The notes under the pieces were generated by a model. The model saw only the letters and a program-made list of their open reading frames with translations. It ran no database searches and was not told the DNA's origin. Below are positions 1 through 4,656 of a DNA stretch of 5,769 nucleotides, piece after piece; position 1 is the stretch's first letter; each line of letters starts with the position of its first letter. Source of the stretch: Methanocalculus sp. GTDB lineage: Archaea > Halobacteriota > Methanomicrobia > Methanomicrobiales > Methanocorpusculaceae. Where the stretch lies: NCBI RefSeq assembly GCF_029762515.1, contig NZ_JARVGN010000110.1:1-5769 (forward strand). Reading direction: 5' to 3'. The position numbers were made by a program, and so were the translations under genes.

Positions 1-350
1 CCTGCACCCGCTGTTCTCTGGCACTCCTCCCGATCGGGCCGCTCTGGATCGGGGATATCGCTGACCGTGCACTTGCCCTGCGGCTGCTTGAGAGGATGGA
101 TGGCATGGCCTTTGGGTCGAAGGCACGCCTCTCCCGGCTTTTAAGGATACTTGCCGGAGAGCTTCCCGCTCTTCCGCACTATGATTATCATAAAGAGGCA
201 AAACGGCTCGGCGTCTCACCGCCTGCAATGGATATCCTGCTTGAGCGGCTTCTCCAGAAAGGATATGGGGCAAGCCGGGCGCACTACTCCGGCACCGCCG
301 TCCTGACTGATGCCCCTCTTGAAGTGCTGGAAGAGGTTCTCTCCCCGTAA
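1..350 (+). CDS. trm1: tRNA (guanine(26)-N(2))-dimethyltransferase Trm1, C-terminal part (5' end outside window)
   Basis: The frame is open from the left edge (first full codon at 3) to a TAA at 348-350, giving the last 115 residues. Trm1 uses S-adenosylmethionine to dimethylate G26 of tRNA in the cytoplasm. The visible part opens with a CxxC pair (residues 1 and 4 of the fragment), probably the second half of the family's zinc-binding cysteines. It is followed by the hallmark IGPLWIGDIAD (11-21). Then comes the C-terminal winged-helix-like domain with YDYHKEAKRLGVSPP (60-74), a GYGASRAHYSGTAVLTDAP stretch (87-105) and the end EEVLSP. These match archaeal Trm1 closely. The catalytic methyltransferase half lies to the left of the window. 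ATGs at 96 and 108 are internal, not starts. The gene converges on drg with 8 bp between stop codons. Confidence 0.9.
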   Translation, partial: CTRCSLALLPIGPLWIGDIADRALALRLLERMDGMAFGSKARLSRLLRILAGELPALPHYDYHKEAKRLGVSPPAMDILLERLLQKGYGASRAHYSGTAVLTDAPLEVLEEVLSP

Positions 351-354
351 AAAA
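349..354 (-). terminator. oligo-T tract ending drg transcription
   Basis: On the - strand a run of six T follows the drg stop codon (359-361) after only 4 nt. Archaeal RNA polymerase terminates at oligo-T without needing a hairpin. The tract overlaps the trm1 stop codon, so the two convergent transcripts must overlap slightly. Short, so only a moderate call. Confidence 0.4.
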
Positions 355-358
355 GGAT

Positions 359-1471
359 TTAGAGTTTTGTCACAATTGTCAGGATGTCGCCATCGGCGAG
401 GACATGCGGAAGACTGACCCGCTGGGCGTCGTGTTTTACCGAGTCACCCCATATTTTTGCATACCTGAACCGCTCGACAAAGTCGCGGTGGAGGCGGTTG
501 CAGACATCCTCAACGGTGCTTCCTGCCCGGACAATCAGCGGCTCTTCCATATCTGCTGGTTCTCCGAGCGGCTTCATGAAGATCTGGATGAAACCGAGAT
601 GTTCATAGACGGCGTCTTTTAATGTGTTGATATTGAAGCCGGAGTGTGCCGAGATCATGATCGGGGCCTGCCCGAACTGTTTGGTGAGGTGCTTCACAAT
701 ATCCTTCTTTGACTGGTCATCGACAAGATCGACCTTGTTGATTGCGATGAAGGCAGGGATGTATCGGCGGTTGCCGATCATCGCATCGATGAAATCTTCC
801 TGGGTGACATTGCCTCTGATCAGGACATCGGCGTTCATGATCTTGTTCTCAGCAAGGATCGTCCTGATCTCTTCAAGGTTGAGATCGACACTGCCAACGG
901 TGTTCAGCCGGACACCGCCCATGCCGGATTTCTTGATGGTGATATCCGGCTTTGGGGTGTTGATTCTGATCCCGGCATCATACAGCTCTCTTACAAGCAC
1001 GTCGATATGCCGGTCATTGAAGACATCGCCTAAGATGATGATCAGATCAGCCGTCCTGACAACGGCGATAACCTCCTTACCGCGCCCTTTTCCCATCGCG
1101 GCACCGGCGATCAAACCGGGAATATCCAGGATCTGGATCTTGGCTCCCCTGTGTTCCATCAGGCCGGGGACAACAGTGAGGGTTGTGAAGGCATATGCCG
1201 CAGTCTCGCTCTTTGTGCCGGTCAGCTGGTTTAGAAGTGTTGATTTACCAACAGACGGGAACCCCACAAGGACAACCGTTCCATCCCCTGATTTTTTGAC
1301 AGAATAGCCTTCTCCTGTGCCGGACGATTTCATTGCACGGGTGACCGCCTCATCCTTCAGCTTTGCTATCTTTGCTTTCAGCCTGCCGATATGGAGGGAG
1401 GTTGCCTTATTGTATTTTGTATTCCGGAGCTCATCCTCAATCTCACGGATCTGCTCTTCAAGGCTACTCAT
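359..1471 (-). CDS. drg: DRG-family (Obg superfamily) GTP-binding protein with TGS domain
   Basis: A 370-residue cytoplasmic GTPase of the Drg/Rbg family, which associates with translating ribosomes; the family length is about 365-370 aa. An N-terminal coiled-coil-like helical region (about 3-45, EEQIREIEDELRNTKYNKAT) precedes the G domain. G1 is GFPSVGKST (70-78), the switch I region has TTLTVVPG (96-103), G3 is DIPGL (116-120), G4 is NKVD (245-248) and G5 is SAHSG (274-278). A C-terminal TGS domain (about 295-369) ends ADGDILTIVTKL. The chosen start is the ATG at 1469-1471 because it begins exactly at the conserved MSSLEEQI-type N-terminus. The open frame continues upstream to 1666, but that extension has no family resemblance and runs into the tRNA gene. 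An AGGA abuts the ATG too closely to be a normal ribosome site, so the mRNA may be weakly led or leaderless. No odd motif residues were seen. It is convergent with trm1. Confidence 0.95.
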   Translation of the reverse strand: MSSLEEQIREIEDELRNTKYNKATSLHIGRLKAKIAKLKDEAVTRAMKSSGTGEGYSVKKSGDGTVVLVGFPSVGKSTLLNQLTGTKSETAAYAFTTLTVVPGLMEHRGAKIQILDIPGLIAGAAMGKGRGKEVIAVVRTADLIIILGDVFNDRHIDVLVRELYDAGIRINTPKPDITIKKSGMGGVRLNTVGSVDLNLEEIRTILAENKIMNADVLIRGNVTQEDFIDAMIGNRRYIPAFIAINKVDLVDDQSKKDIVKHLTKQFGQAPIMISAHSGFNINTLKDAVYEHLGFIQIFMKPLGEPADMEEPLIVRAGSTVEDVCNRLHRDFVERFRYAKIWGDSVKHDAQRVSLPHVLADGDILTIVTKL

Positions 1472-1602
1472 TCCTAATAAATGGCATCTCTGTGAACATG
1501 AATCTATGGAAGGTATGGGAAGAATGGGGGTGTTTGAGGTGAGAAGGATATGGTAAGTATGGGGGATGCGGAAGGCAGGGTGGACGGATGATATGATAAT
1601 GG
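1472..1602. other. intergenic leader region between drg and tRNA-Glu, purine-rich on + strand
   Basis: No gene is supported here. From about 1507 to 1590 the + strand is almost all purines with scattered T. It has two GGGGG runs and repeated ATGG/TATGG words (near 1505, 1515, 1551 and 1559), so the drg leader on the - strand is pyrimidine-rich with repeated CCATA words. This stretch must carry the drg promoter. No convincing TATA box lies 25-30 bp upstream of the drg ATG. The nearly symmetric TTAAATAT at 1603-1610 could serve both directions, which would give drg a leader of about 100 nt (inference). Confidence 0.4.
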
Positions 1603-1610
1603 TTAAATAT
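1603..1610 (+). promoter_or_regulatory. TATA-like promoter element of tRNA-Glu
   Basis: TTAAATAT is centred about 37 bp before the mature tRNA 5' end. With the usual archaeal spacing of about 26 bp from TATA centre to start, transcription would begin near 1633. That leaves a leader of about 10 nt for RNase P to remove. The element is the most AT-rich point in an otherwise G-rich stretch. Confidence 0.5.
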
Positions 1611-1643
1611 TCTCGTGTCTTACAGAATAGAGCACAAATTCTT

Positions 1644-1717
1644 GCTGATATAGTGTAGTCGGCCAATCATGTAGGACTCTCACTCCTACGACTGGGGTTC
1701 AAATCCCCATATCAGCA
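1644..1717 (+). tRNA. tRNA-Glu (anticodon CTC)
   Basis: A full cloverleaf can be drawn. The acceptor stem GCTGATA (1644-1650) pairs perfectly with TATCAGC (1710-1716), and A1717 is the discriminator. The D arm contains TAGTCGGCCAATCAT, typical of archaeal tRNA-Glu. The anticodon stem TAGGA/TCCTA (1672-1676/1684-1688) encloses the loop CTCTCAC, with T33 at 1678 and anticodon CTC at 1679-1681. The T stem TGGGG/CCCCA (1693-1697/1705-1709) encloses TTCAAAT. CTC reads GAG (Glu). No CCA is encoded, so it must be added afterwards, and there is no intron. In methanogens Glu-tRNA also feeds tetrapyrrole synthesis through glutamyl-tRNA reductase. Confidence 0.97.
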
Positions 1718-1723
1718 TTCTGT

Positions 1724-1740
1724 CTTTTATATTGTCTTTT
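1724..1740 (+). terminator. T-rich terminator after tRNA-Glu
   Basis: Two TTTT runs (1725-1728 and 1737-1740) lie 7-23 nt after the discriminator base in a pyrimidine-rich stretch. There is no strong hairpin, as is usual for archaeal tRNA genes, where oligo-T alone stops the polymerase. Confidence 0.55.
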
Positions 1741-1835
1741 CTGCTCATAGAATGGACTCAATCTGACCTTTTATGAAGACTCTATTGCGGGGATACTCCG
1801 TTGTCCTCACTGCTTCAATTCCCTTCTTCTCACCC

Positions 1836-2003
1836 TCAATTTCGGAATTGCTCCCTCCTCCCTCTTCCTCCGGTAAATTGTTCCCCCAAACCTGCTACAA
1901 CAGTGAAGTCGCTTATGAAGAGGAGGATGGCATAGATGAGGAGGATGAGGACGATCGAGAGATCAGATCTCCTGCGGATGATCGGGTGGAGCCGTTTTGC
2001 CAT
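1836..2003 (-). CDS. possible small membrane protein, hypothetical (55 aa)
   Basis: Not a family I recognise. From ATG at 2001-2003 the frame gives 55 residues: a basic N-terminus (MAKRLHPIIRRR), one hydrophobic segment of about 18 residues (SIVLILLIYAILLFISDF, 13-30), then VVAGLGEQFTGGRGRREQF. The layout fits a single-pass small membrane protein with its basic end in the cytoplasm. A TTG at 2031-2033 would give a 65-aa form and overlaps the TGA of the preceding small frame as TTGA, an arrangement that permits translational coupling. GGAG directly abuts the ATG, so no well-spaced ribosome site exists. An AT-rich GAAATTATTG (2031-2040 on this strand) lies about 32 bp upstream and might be a TATA element for a near-leaderless message. 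Its reality rests only on membrane-protein plausibility. Confidence 0.4.
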   Translation of the reverse strand: MAKRLHPIIRRRSDLSIVLILLIYAILLFISDFTVVAGLGEQFTGGRGRREQFRN

Positions 2004-2029
2004 CTCCGGTGCTTTTTCCCTGAGCGGTA

Positions 2030-2191
2030 TCAATAATTTCGCTTTGGGTGCAGGAGATACGAAACGATTATTGCCAGTCCCTCCTCTTTTTGTACTACCG
2101 CATGGAAAAAGGGCGTCTTCATAGGAAGAGAGTGTACGGGGAAATAATCAATGGCACTACCGGTTGATTGGGCGGAAATCCGCCTCTTCAT
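2030..2191 (-). CDS. possible small protein, hypothetical (53 aa)
   Basis: I do not recognise this sequence. ATG at 2189-2191 runs to TGA at 2030-2032: MKRRISAQS at the start, an inner GLAIIVSYLL stretch and a basic end HPKRNY. Support comes from GGGAGG exactly 5 nt upstream of the ATG, and from its stop overlapping a possible TTG start of the next small frame. Against it are the unremarkable composition, an in-frame alternative ATG at 2204-2206, and a GGCGG/CCGCC hairpin 9-16 nt into the coding sequence. It could be chance. Confidence 0.25.
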   Translation of the reverse strand: MKRRISAQSTGSAIDYFPVHSLPMKTPFFHAVVQKEEGLAIIVSYLLHPKRNY

Positions 2192-2196
2192 CTCTG

Positions 2197-2202
2197 CCTC
2201 CC
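2197..2202 (-). promoter_or_regulatory. Shine-Dalgarno-like GGGAGG before the 53-aa frame
   Basis: GGGAGG on the - strand lies 5 nt before the ATG at 2191. It contains the GGAGG core expected to pair with the archaeal 16S rRNA 3' end. This is the main argument for the small gene, but purine runs are frequent nearby. Confidence 0.3.
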
Positions 2203-2293
2203 TCATCTGCCCATGTATGCTGCTCAGATGTCGCTTCGAGTAAAAAGGGCAAAAAAATCCTGCTCCTGCTCTCCCCTGTTCCTACGGTTGCCT

Positions 2294-2299
2294 GAGTGA
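2294..2299 (+). promoter_or_regulatory. ribosome binding site of the PKD/kelch gene
   Basis: GAGTGA lies 6 nt before the ATG at 2306, one base short of the archaeal GAGGTGA consensus. It supports the ATG at 2306 over the internal ATG at residue 11, which would cut away the charged n-region of the signal peptide. Confidence 0.5.
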
Positions 2300-2305
2300 C
2301 TAATC

Positions 2306-3733
2306 ATGAATACGAAAACACCTATCACACGACTCATGGGAGTTCTTCTTCTCCTCATCTGCATGGTTGCAGGTGTCAGTGCCGCCGGTTCTCCTGCTGC
2401 TGATTTTTACGCCACGCCTGAAAACGGCAGCGCTCCACTAACTGTTGAATTCACTGATCTATCAACTCCTGATGCTTCCGGCTGGGCATGGTACTTCGGG
2501 GAAGAGTTCATCGATTCGGAGTGGACAGAGATTTCGGCAGATGCAGGATGGTCGGCACGGGGAGGCCATTCGATGGTTGTTCTTCCCGATGGGAGTATTG
2601 TCCTGATGGGCGGCGTTGAAGATGGCGCCTATGCCCATGATGTCTGGAGATCAGAGGACTCTGGTGCCACCTGGAGCAGGGTTGCCGATGAGCCCCGGTG
2701 GGCGCCCCGGACATACCATTCCAGCCTTCTCCTCGCAGACGGCAGTGTCCTTCTTATAGGGGGCTTTTATCGTGATGGTGATGAATGGATAAATTATAAC
2801 GATGTCTGGCGTTCAACCACCAAAGGCGTTCACTGGACAAAGATAACTGATGAAGCCCCCTGGACGGCCCGTGATGGCCATACAACCCTCCTCCTCAATG
2901 ACAGAAGCATCATCCTGATGGGAGGATGGGATCGGGTCGGCCAGAAAAACGATGTCTGGCGTTCGAATAATAACGGCATCTCCTGGTCGCAGATCTCGCA
3001 TCGGGCAGGATGGCCGCCCCGGGCATACCACTCCAGTGTTCTGCTCCCTGATGGCAGTATTGTCCTGATGGGCGGCTACTTTCAAGATGATGATAGCTGG
3101 TCCTACTTCAATGATGTCTGGCGCTCAACCGACAACGGTGCCACATGGACTGAAATGACATCGGATGCCGAATGGTCAGCCCGTGATGGCCATACGAGCG
3201 TTGCACTCCCTGACGGGGGCATTCTTCTGATGGGAGGAATGGATGATGATATCAGGTATAACGATCTCTGGCATTCGGCAGATTACGGTGCCACCTGGAC
3301 AGAGATCACTCCTGAAACGGGGTGGGATGCACGTGATCGCCATGCCAGCGTGCTCCTTCCTGATGGGAGCGTTCTTGTAACGGGCGGCTGGTCATATGAG
3401 GGGGATGACGAATTTACCTACTATAACGATGTCTGGCGGCTCCAGACTGCCGATTCAGATGTACAGAACCCTTCTCATCTCTATACGGATCCGGGCAGCT
3501 ATAGCGTCACACTCCGGGCATTCAATACGGCAGGGTTCTCCACCCTCACAAAAGAGGCTTTCATAACCGTCACCGAACCTGCACCGGCAGAGACACCGGC
3601 TCCTTCCATAACCCCTGAGCCTGAAGAAACACATATCCTCACACCAACCCCGGAGCAGTCTCCGGTTGTTTATGCGCCTGTTCTGCTCCTGATTGCAGGG
3701 CTGGTTCTGCTTGCGATGCGAAAAGAGGAATAA
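2306..3733 (+). CDS. exported PKD domain protein with an inserted six-bladed kelch-like propeller, C-terminal membrane anchor
   Basis: 475 aa, specific function unknown. Residues 1-27 form a signal peptide (hydrophobic VLLLLICMVAGV, likely cleavage near VSA-A). Residues 32-66 are the first half of a PKD domain: ADFYATPENGSAPLTVEFTD, then GWAWYFGEE in place of the usual WDFGDG. Residues about 69-380 hold six kelch-like repeats, each with a W-x-x-R-x-x-H, a DGS-hydrophobic-LMGG core and NDVWRS. Blades 1-5 end in an Asp-box-like SxDxGxTW. Residues 385-424 supply the second PKD half (QNPSHLYTDPGSYSVTL, then AFITVTE). A Pro/Thr/Glu-rich linker (425-453) leads to a membrane helix (about 455-470) and MRKEE. 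It should face outward at the cell surface, in adhesion or carbohydrate/protein binding (inference from PKD and propeller families). One NGS glycosylation sequon is at residue 40. It is monocistronic by layout. No enzyme motif was seen. Confidence 0.9.
   Translation: MNTKTPITRLMGVLLLLICMVAGVSAAGSPAADFYATPENGSAPLTVEFTDLSTPDASGWAWYFGEEFIDSEWTEISADAGWSARGGHSMVVLPDGSIVLMGGVEDGAYAHDVWRSEDSGATWSRVADEPRWAPRTYHSSLLLADGSVLLIGGFYRDGDEWINYNDVWRSTTKGVHWTKITDEAPWTARDGHTTLLLNDRSIILMGGWDRVGQKNDVWRSNNNGISWSQISHRAGWPPRAYHSSVLLPDGSIVLMGGYFQDDDSWSYFNDVWRSTDNGATWTEMTSDAEWSARDGHTSVALPDGGILLMGGMDDDIRYNDLWHSADYGATWTEITPETGWDARDRHASVLLPDGSVLVTGGWSYEGDDEFTYYNDVWRLQTADSDVQNPSHLYTDPGSYSVTLRAFNTAGFSTLTKEAFITVTEPAPAETPAPSITPEPEETHILTPTPEQSPVVYAPVLLLIAGLVLLAMRKEE
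2522..3445 (+). repeat. six tandem propeller-blade repeats inside the PKD/kelch gene
   Basis: Measured from the W codon that opens each WT-x-I/M unit, repeats begin at 2522, 2672, 2834, 2984, 3146 and 3296. That gives lengths of 150, 162, 150, 162 and 150 bp, with the last unit running to about 3445. Long (even) repeats carry extra residues between GG and NDVW, such as GDEWINY or DDSWSYF. Stretches are kept at DNA level. AACGATGTCTGGCGTTC occurs at 2798 and 2948, and its first 14 bases recur at 3425. GCCCGTGATGGCCATAC occurs at 2867 and 3179, 312 bp apart. Confidence 0.88.
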
Positions 3734-3734
3734 T

Positions 3735-3784
3735 ATTTTTTAGCCATATTTTTGGAAGAGAGCCTCTTCTTTTGACTCTCTTCC
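3735..3784 (+). terminator. terminator region of the PKD/kelch gene
   Basis: Right after the TAA come TTTTTT (3736-3741) and TTTTT (3749-3753). These are followed by a perfect 9-bp inverted repeat, GGAAGAGAG (3754-3762) with CTCTCTTCC (3776-3784). A competing smaller hairpin, GAAGAG-AGC-CTCTTC (3755-3769), is followed by TTTT (3770-3773). The T runs alone should end an archaeal transcript. Confidence 0.6.
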
Positions 3785-3863
3785 TCCTGCAATACAGTGT
3801 AATTGTACTCTTATGATCGGGGACGTGCGCCTGCGAGGGGTGATTGCAGGAGGCAGCCGTTCT

Positions 3864-3881
3864 CTGGATCGTTCGATCCGG
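3864..3881. repeat. short palindrome between the convergent genes
   Basis: GGATCG-TT-CGATCC (3866-3879) is a perfect inverted repeat that can extend by a T-G and a C-G pair to 3864-3881. It lies 15-33 nt beyond the lipoprotein stop codon on the - strand and may form a 3' hairpin on that transcript. No T run follows it on that strand, so a terminator call is weak. Confidence 0.35.
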
Positions 3882-3896
3882 GATTGTTCCCTTAGA

Positions 3897-4454
3897 TTAT
3901 ACTTTCACGCCATTCCAGAACTGGGTGGTATTTTTCAGGGCTTCGAAACCTTCAGATTCGTCTACCCAGTAGCCCTGGAACACTCTTCCATTCTCTGAAA
4001 GCTCAAAGGTGAACCATCCTGTATATGTCCCGGTCTTATCGGTATCGACCCAGATGCCGGTAAGCGTGTTTCCGTCTATAGTCCCGTTGATCGTGCCGTA
4101 GCAGTTACCGGTAAAGTTGGTTTCATCACCTGTAGTGTCAGGGATGAATTCGCATTCGTCACCACTGCTATAGGTTCCGGTCACCAATGAACCAGTCTGG
4201 GTGAGTGAAAAAACCTCGACGAAGAGTCCGGTTTCACCGTAATTATAGGTTGTAGCCCAGGTTCCGGACCAGGGGGTCTCCTCCGATGCAGTTGCTATTG
4301 GTTGCGCATCTGGCAACGGAGCAATGTTTGTGCCGGGTTGTGTTGTCCCCGATGTTGCATCGGAAGAGCTCATGCAGCCGGCAATAATCAACAGGATACA
4401 GACAAGACCGGTCAGAATCAGGGCAGGTGACTTTTTCATAGAATGATCGTACAT
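3897..4454 (-). CDS. putative lipoprotein with C-terminal beta-rich domain, function unknown
   Basis: 185 aa. The N-terminus (MYDHSMKKSPALILTG) is basic then hydrophobic, leading to the lipobox IIAGC with Cys27 as the likely lipid-modified residue. A Ser/Thr/Pro-rich linker (28-60) follows. The domain at 61-165 has three similar hairpin-like units: G-SLVTGTY (89-95), GNTLTGIW (128-135) and G-RVFQGYW (156-163). Together with the opening PWSGTW, this pattern is typical of small beta-barrel or beta-sandwich domains of exported proteins. Cys101 and Cys118 may form a disulfide. Sequons NFT (113), NGT (123) and NTT (175) fit a glycosylated surface protein. The start at 4454 is preferred because GGAG lies 11 nt upstream; the alternative Met6 (4439) lacks a ribosome site, though both leave a full signal peptide. 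It is divergent from the MATE gene and convergent with the PKD/kelch gene. I cannot name a function. Confidence 0.85.
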   Translation of the reverse strand: MYDHSMKKSPALILTGLVCILLIIAGCMSSSDATSGTTQPGTNIAPLPDAQPIATASEETPWSGTWATTYNYGETGLFVEVFSLTQTGSLVTGTYSSGDECEFIPDTTGDETNFTGNCYGTINGTIDGNTLTGIWVDTDKTGTYTGWFTFELSENGRVFQGYWVDESEGFEALKNTTQFWNGVKV

Positions 4455-4465
4455 ATCTTTCTCTT

Positions 4466-4469
4466 CTCC
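4466..4469 (-). promoter_or_regulatory. ribosome binding site of the lipoprotein gene
   Basis: GGAG on the - strand, 11 nt before the ATG at 4454 and within a purine run GGAGAAGAGAAAG. The spacing is long but it decides for Met1 over Met6, which has no purine-rich stretch before it. Confidence 0.4.
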
Positions 4470-4494
4470 GATAATGAACTCTCTGAAAAAATCA

Positions 4495-4502
4495 TTAATT
4501 AT
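4495..4502 (-). promoter_or_regulatory. TATA-like element of the lipoprotein gene
   Basis: TAATTAAT (in GATAATTAATGA on the - strand) is centred near 4498. A start about 26 bp on, near 4472, would give an 18-nt leader just long enough to carry the GGAG at 4466-4469. The geometry is self-consistent, but the site is not experimentally known. Confidence 0.4.
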
Positions 4503-4586
4503 CTAATTGTTCTGGATGGTGGAGTTACGCTTTCTCAATCTGATAATGGAGTGATTTGCCTGTTGGCTAAAAATACCAGAAATATC

Positions 4587-4595
4587 AATATATAC
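4587..4595 (+). promoter_or_regulatory. TATA box of the MATE transporter gene
   Basis: AATATATAC contains TATATA at 4589-4594, the best archaeal TATA match in the window. The expected start is near 4617, giving a leader of about 30-40 nt before the GTG at 4648 or the ATG at 4657. Positions 4503-4586, between the two divergent promoters, show no clear operator repeat. Confidence 0.6.
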
Positions 4596-4656
4596 TGTTT
4601 CATATGGTGGTGAAGTTCTGATTTTTCCCTCCCGTATCAGAGCTCAAGTGGAAGAA

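Larger units (their letters stand above)
1741..2305. other. 565-bp region without a confident gene
   Basis: This stretch separates tRNA-Glu from the PKD/kelch gene. It shows two overlapping short - strand frames (annotated separately at low confidence) and two small inverted repeats: CAATT/AATTG around a TCGG loop at 1837-1850, and GGCGG/CCGCC around AAAT at 2171-2184. A TAAAAAGGGCAAAAAAAT stretch at 2241-2258 might carry promoter function for the downstream gene. Positions 1741-1835 show nothing. The + strand frame across 1773-2036 reads as an acidic run antisense to the hydrophobic segment and is not supported. Confidence 0.5.

Noticed and set aside
624..1307. Long + strand frame of 227 codons
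   Set aside because: It is antisense to the GTPase domain of drg, whose motifs are unmistakable on the other strand; it is a codon-bias shadow.
1507..1590. Possible G-quadruplex in the purine-rich tract
   Set aside because: The G runs of three or more are separated by loops that are too long for a stable quadruplex.
1472..1666. 65-residue N-terminal extension of the drg frame
   Set aside because: The extension does not resemble DRG proteins, overlaps the tRNA-Glu gene, and the ATG at 1471 gives the family's usual length and N-terminus.
1622..1723. ACAGAAT (1622-1628) complementary to ATTCTGT (1717-1723), flanking tRNA-Glu
   Set aside because: The left arm lies upstream of the predicted transcription start, so the stem would not form in the RNA; 7 bp can occur by chance and no direct attachment-site repeat is present.
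1773..2036. + strand frame of 87 codons with an acidic run
   Set aside because: The EEEDGIDEEDEDD run is simply the antisense of the hydrophobic segment on the - strand; no family, no signal and no good ribosome site.
2151..2243. 30-codon + strand frame starting MALPVDWAE, with GGGGA 8 nt upstream
   Set aside because: Very short, Cys-rich by chance, no recognisable feature; overlaps the better-supported - strand frame.
3813..3998. + strand frame of 61 codons
   Set aside because: It runs antisense into the lipoprotein gene and has no ribosome site or domain signal.
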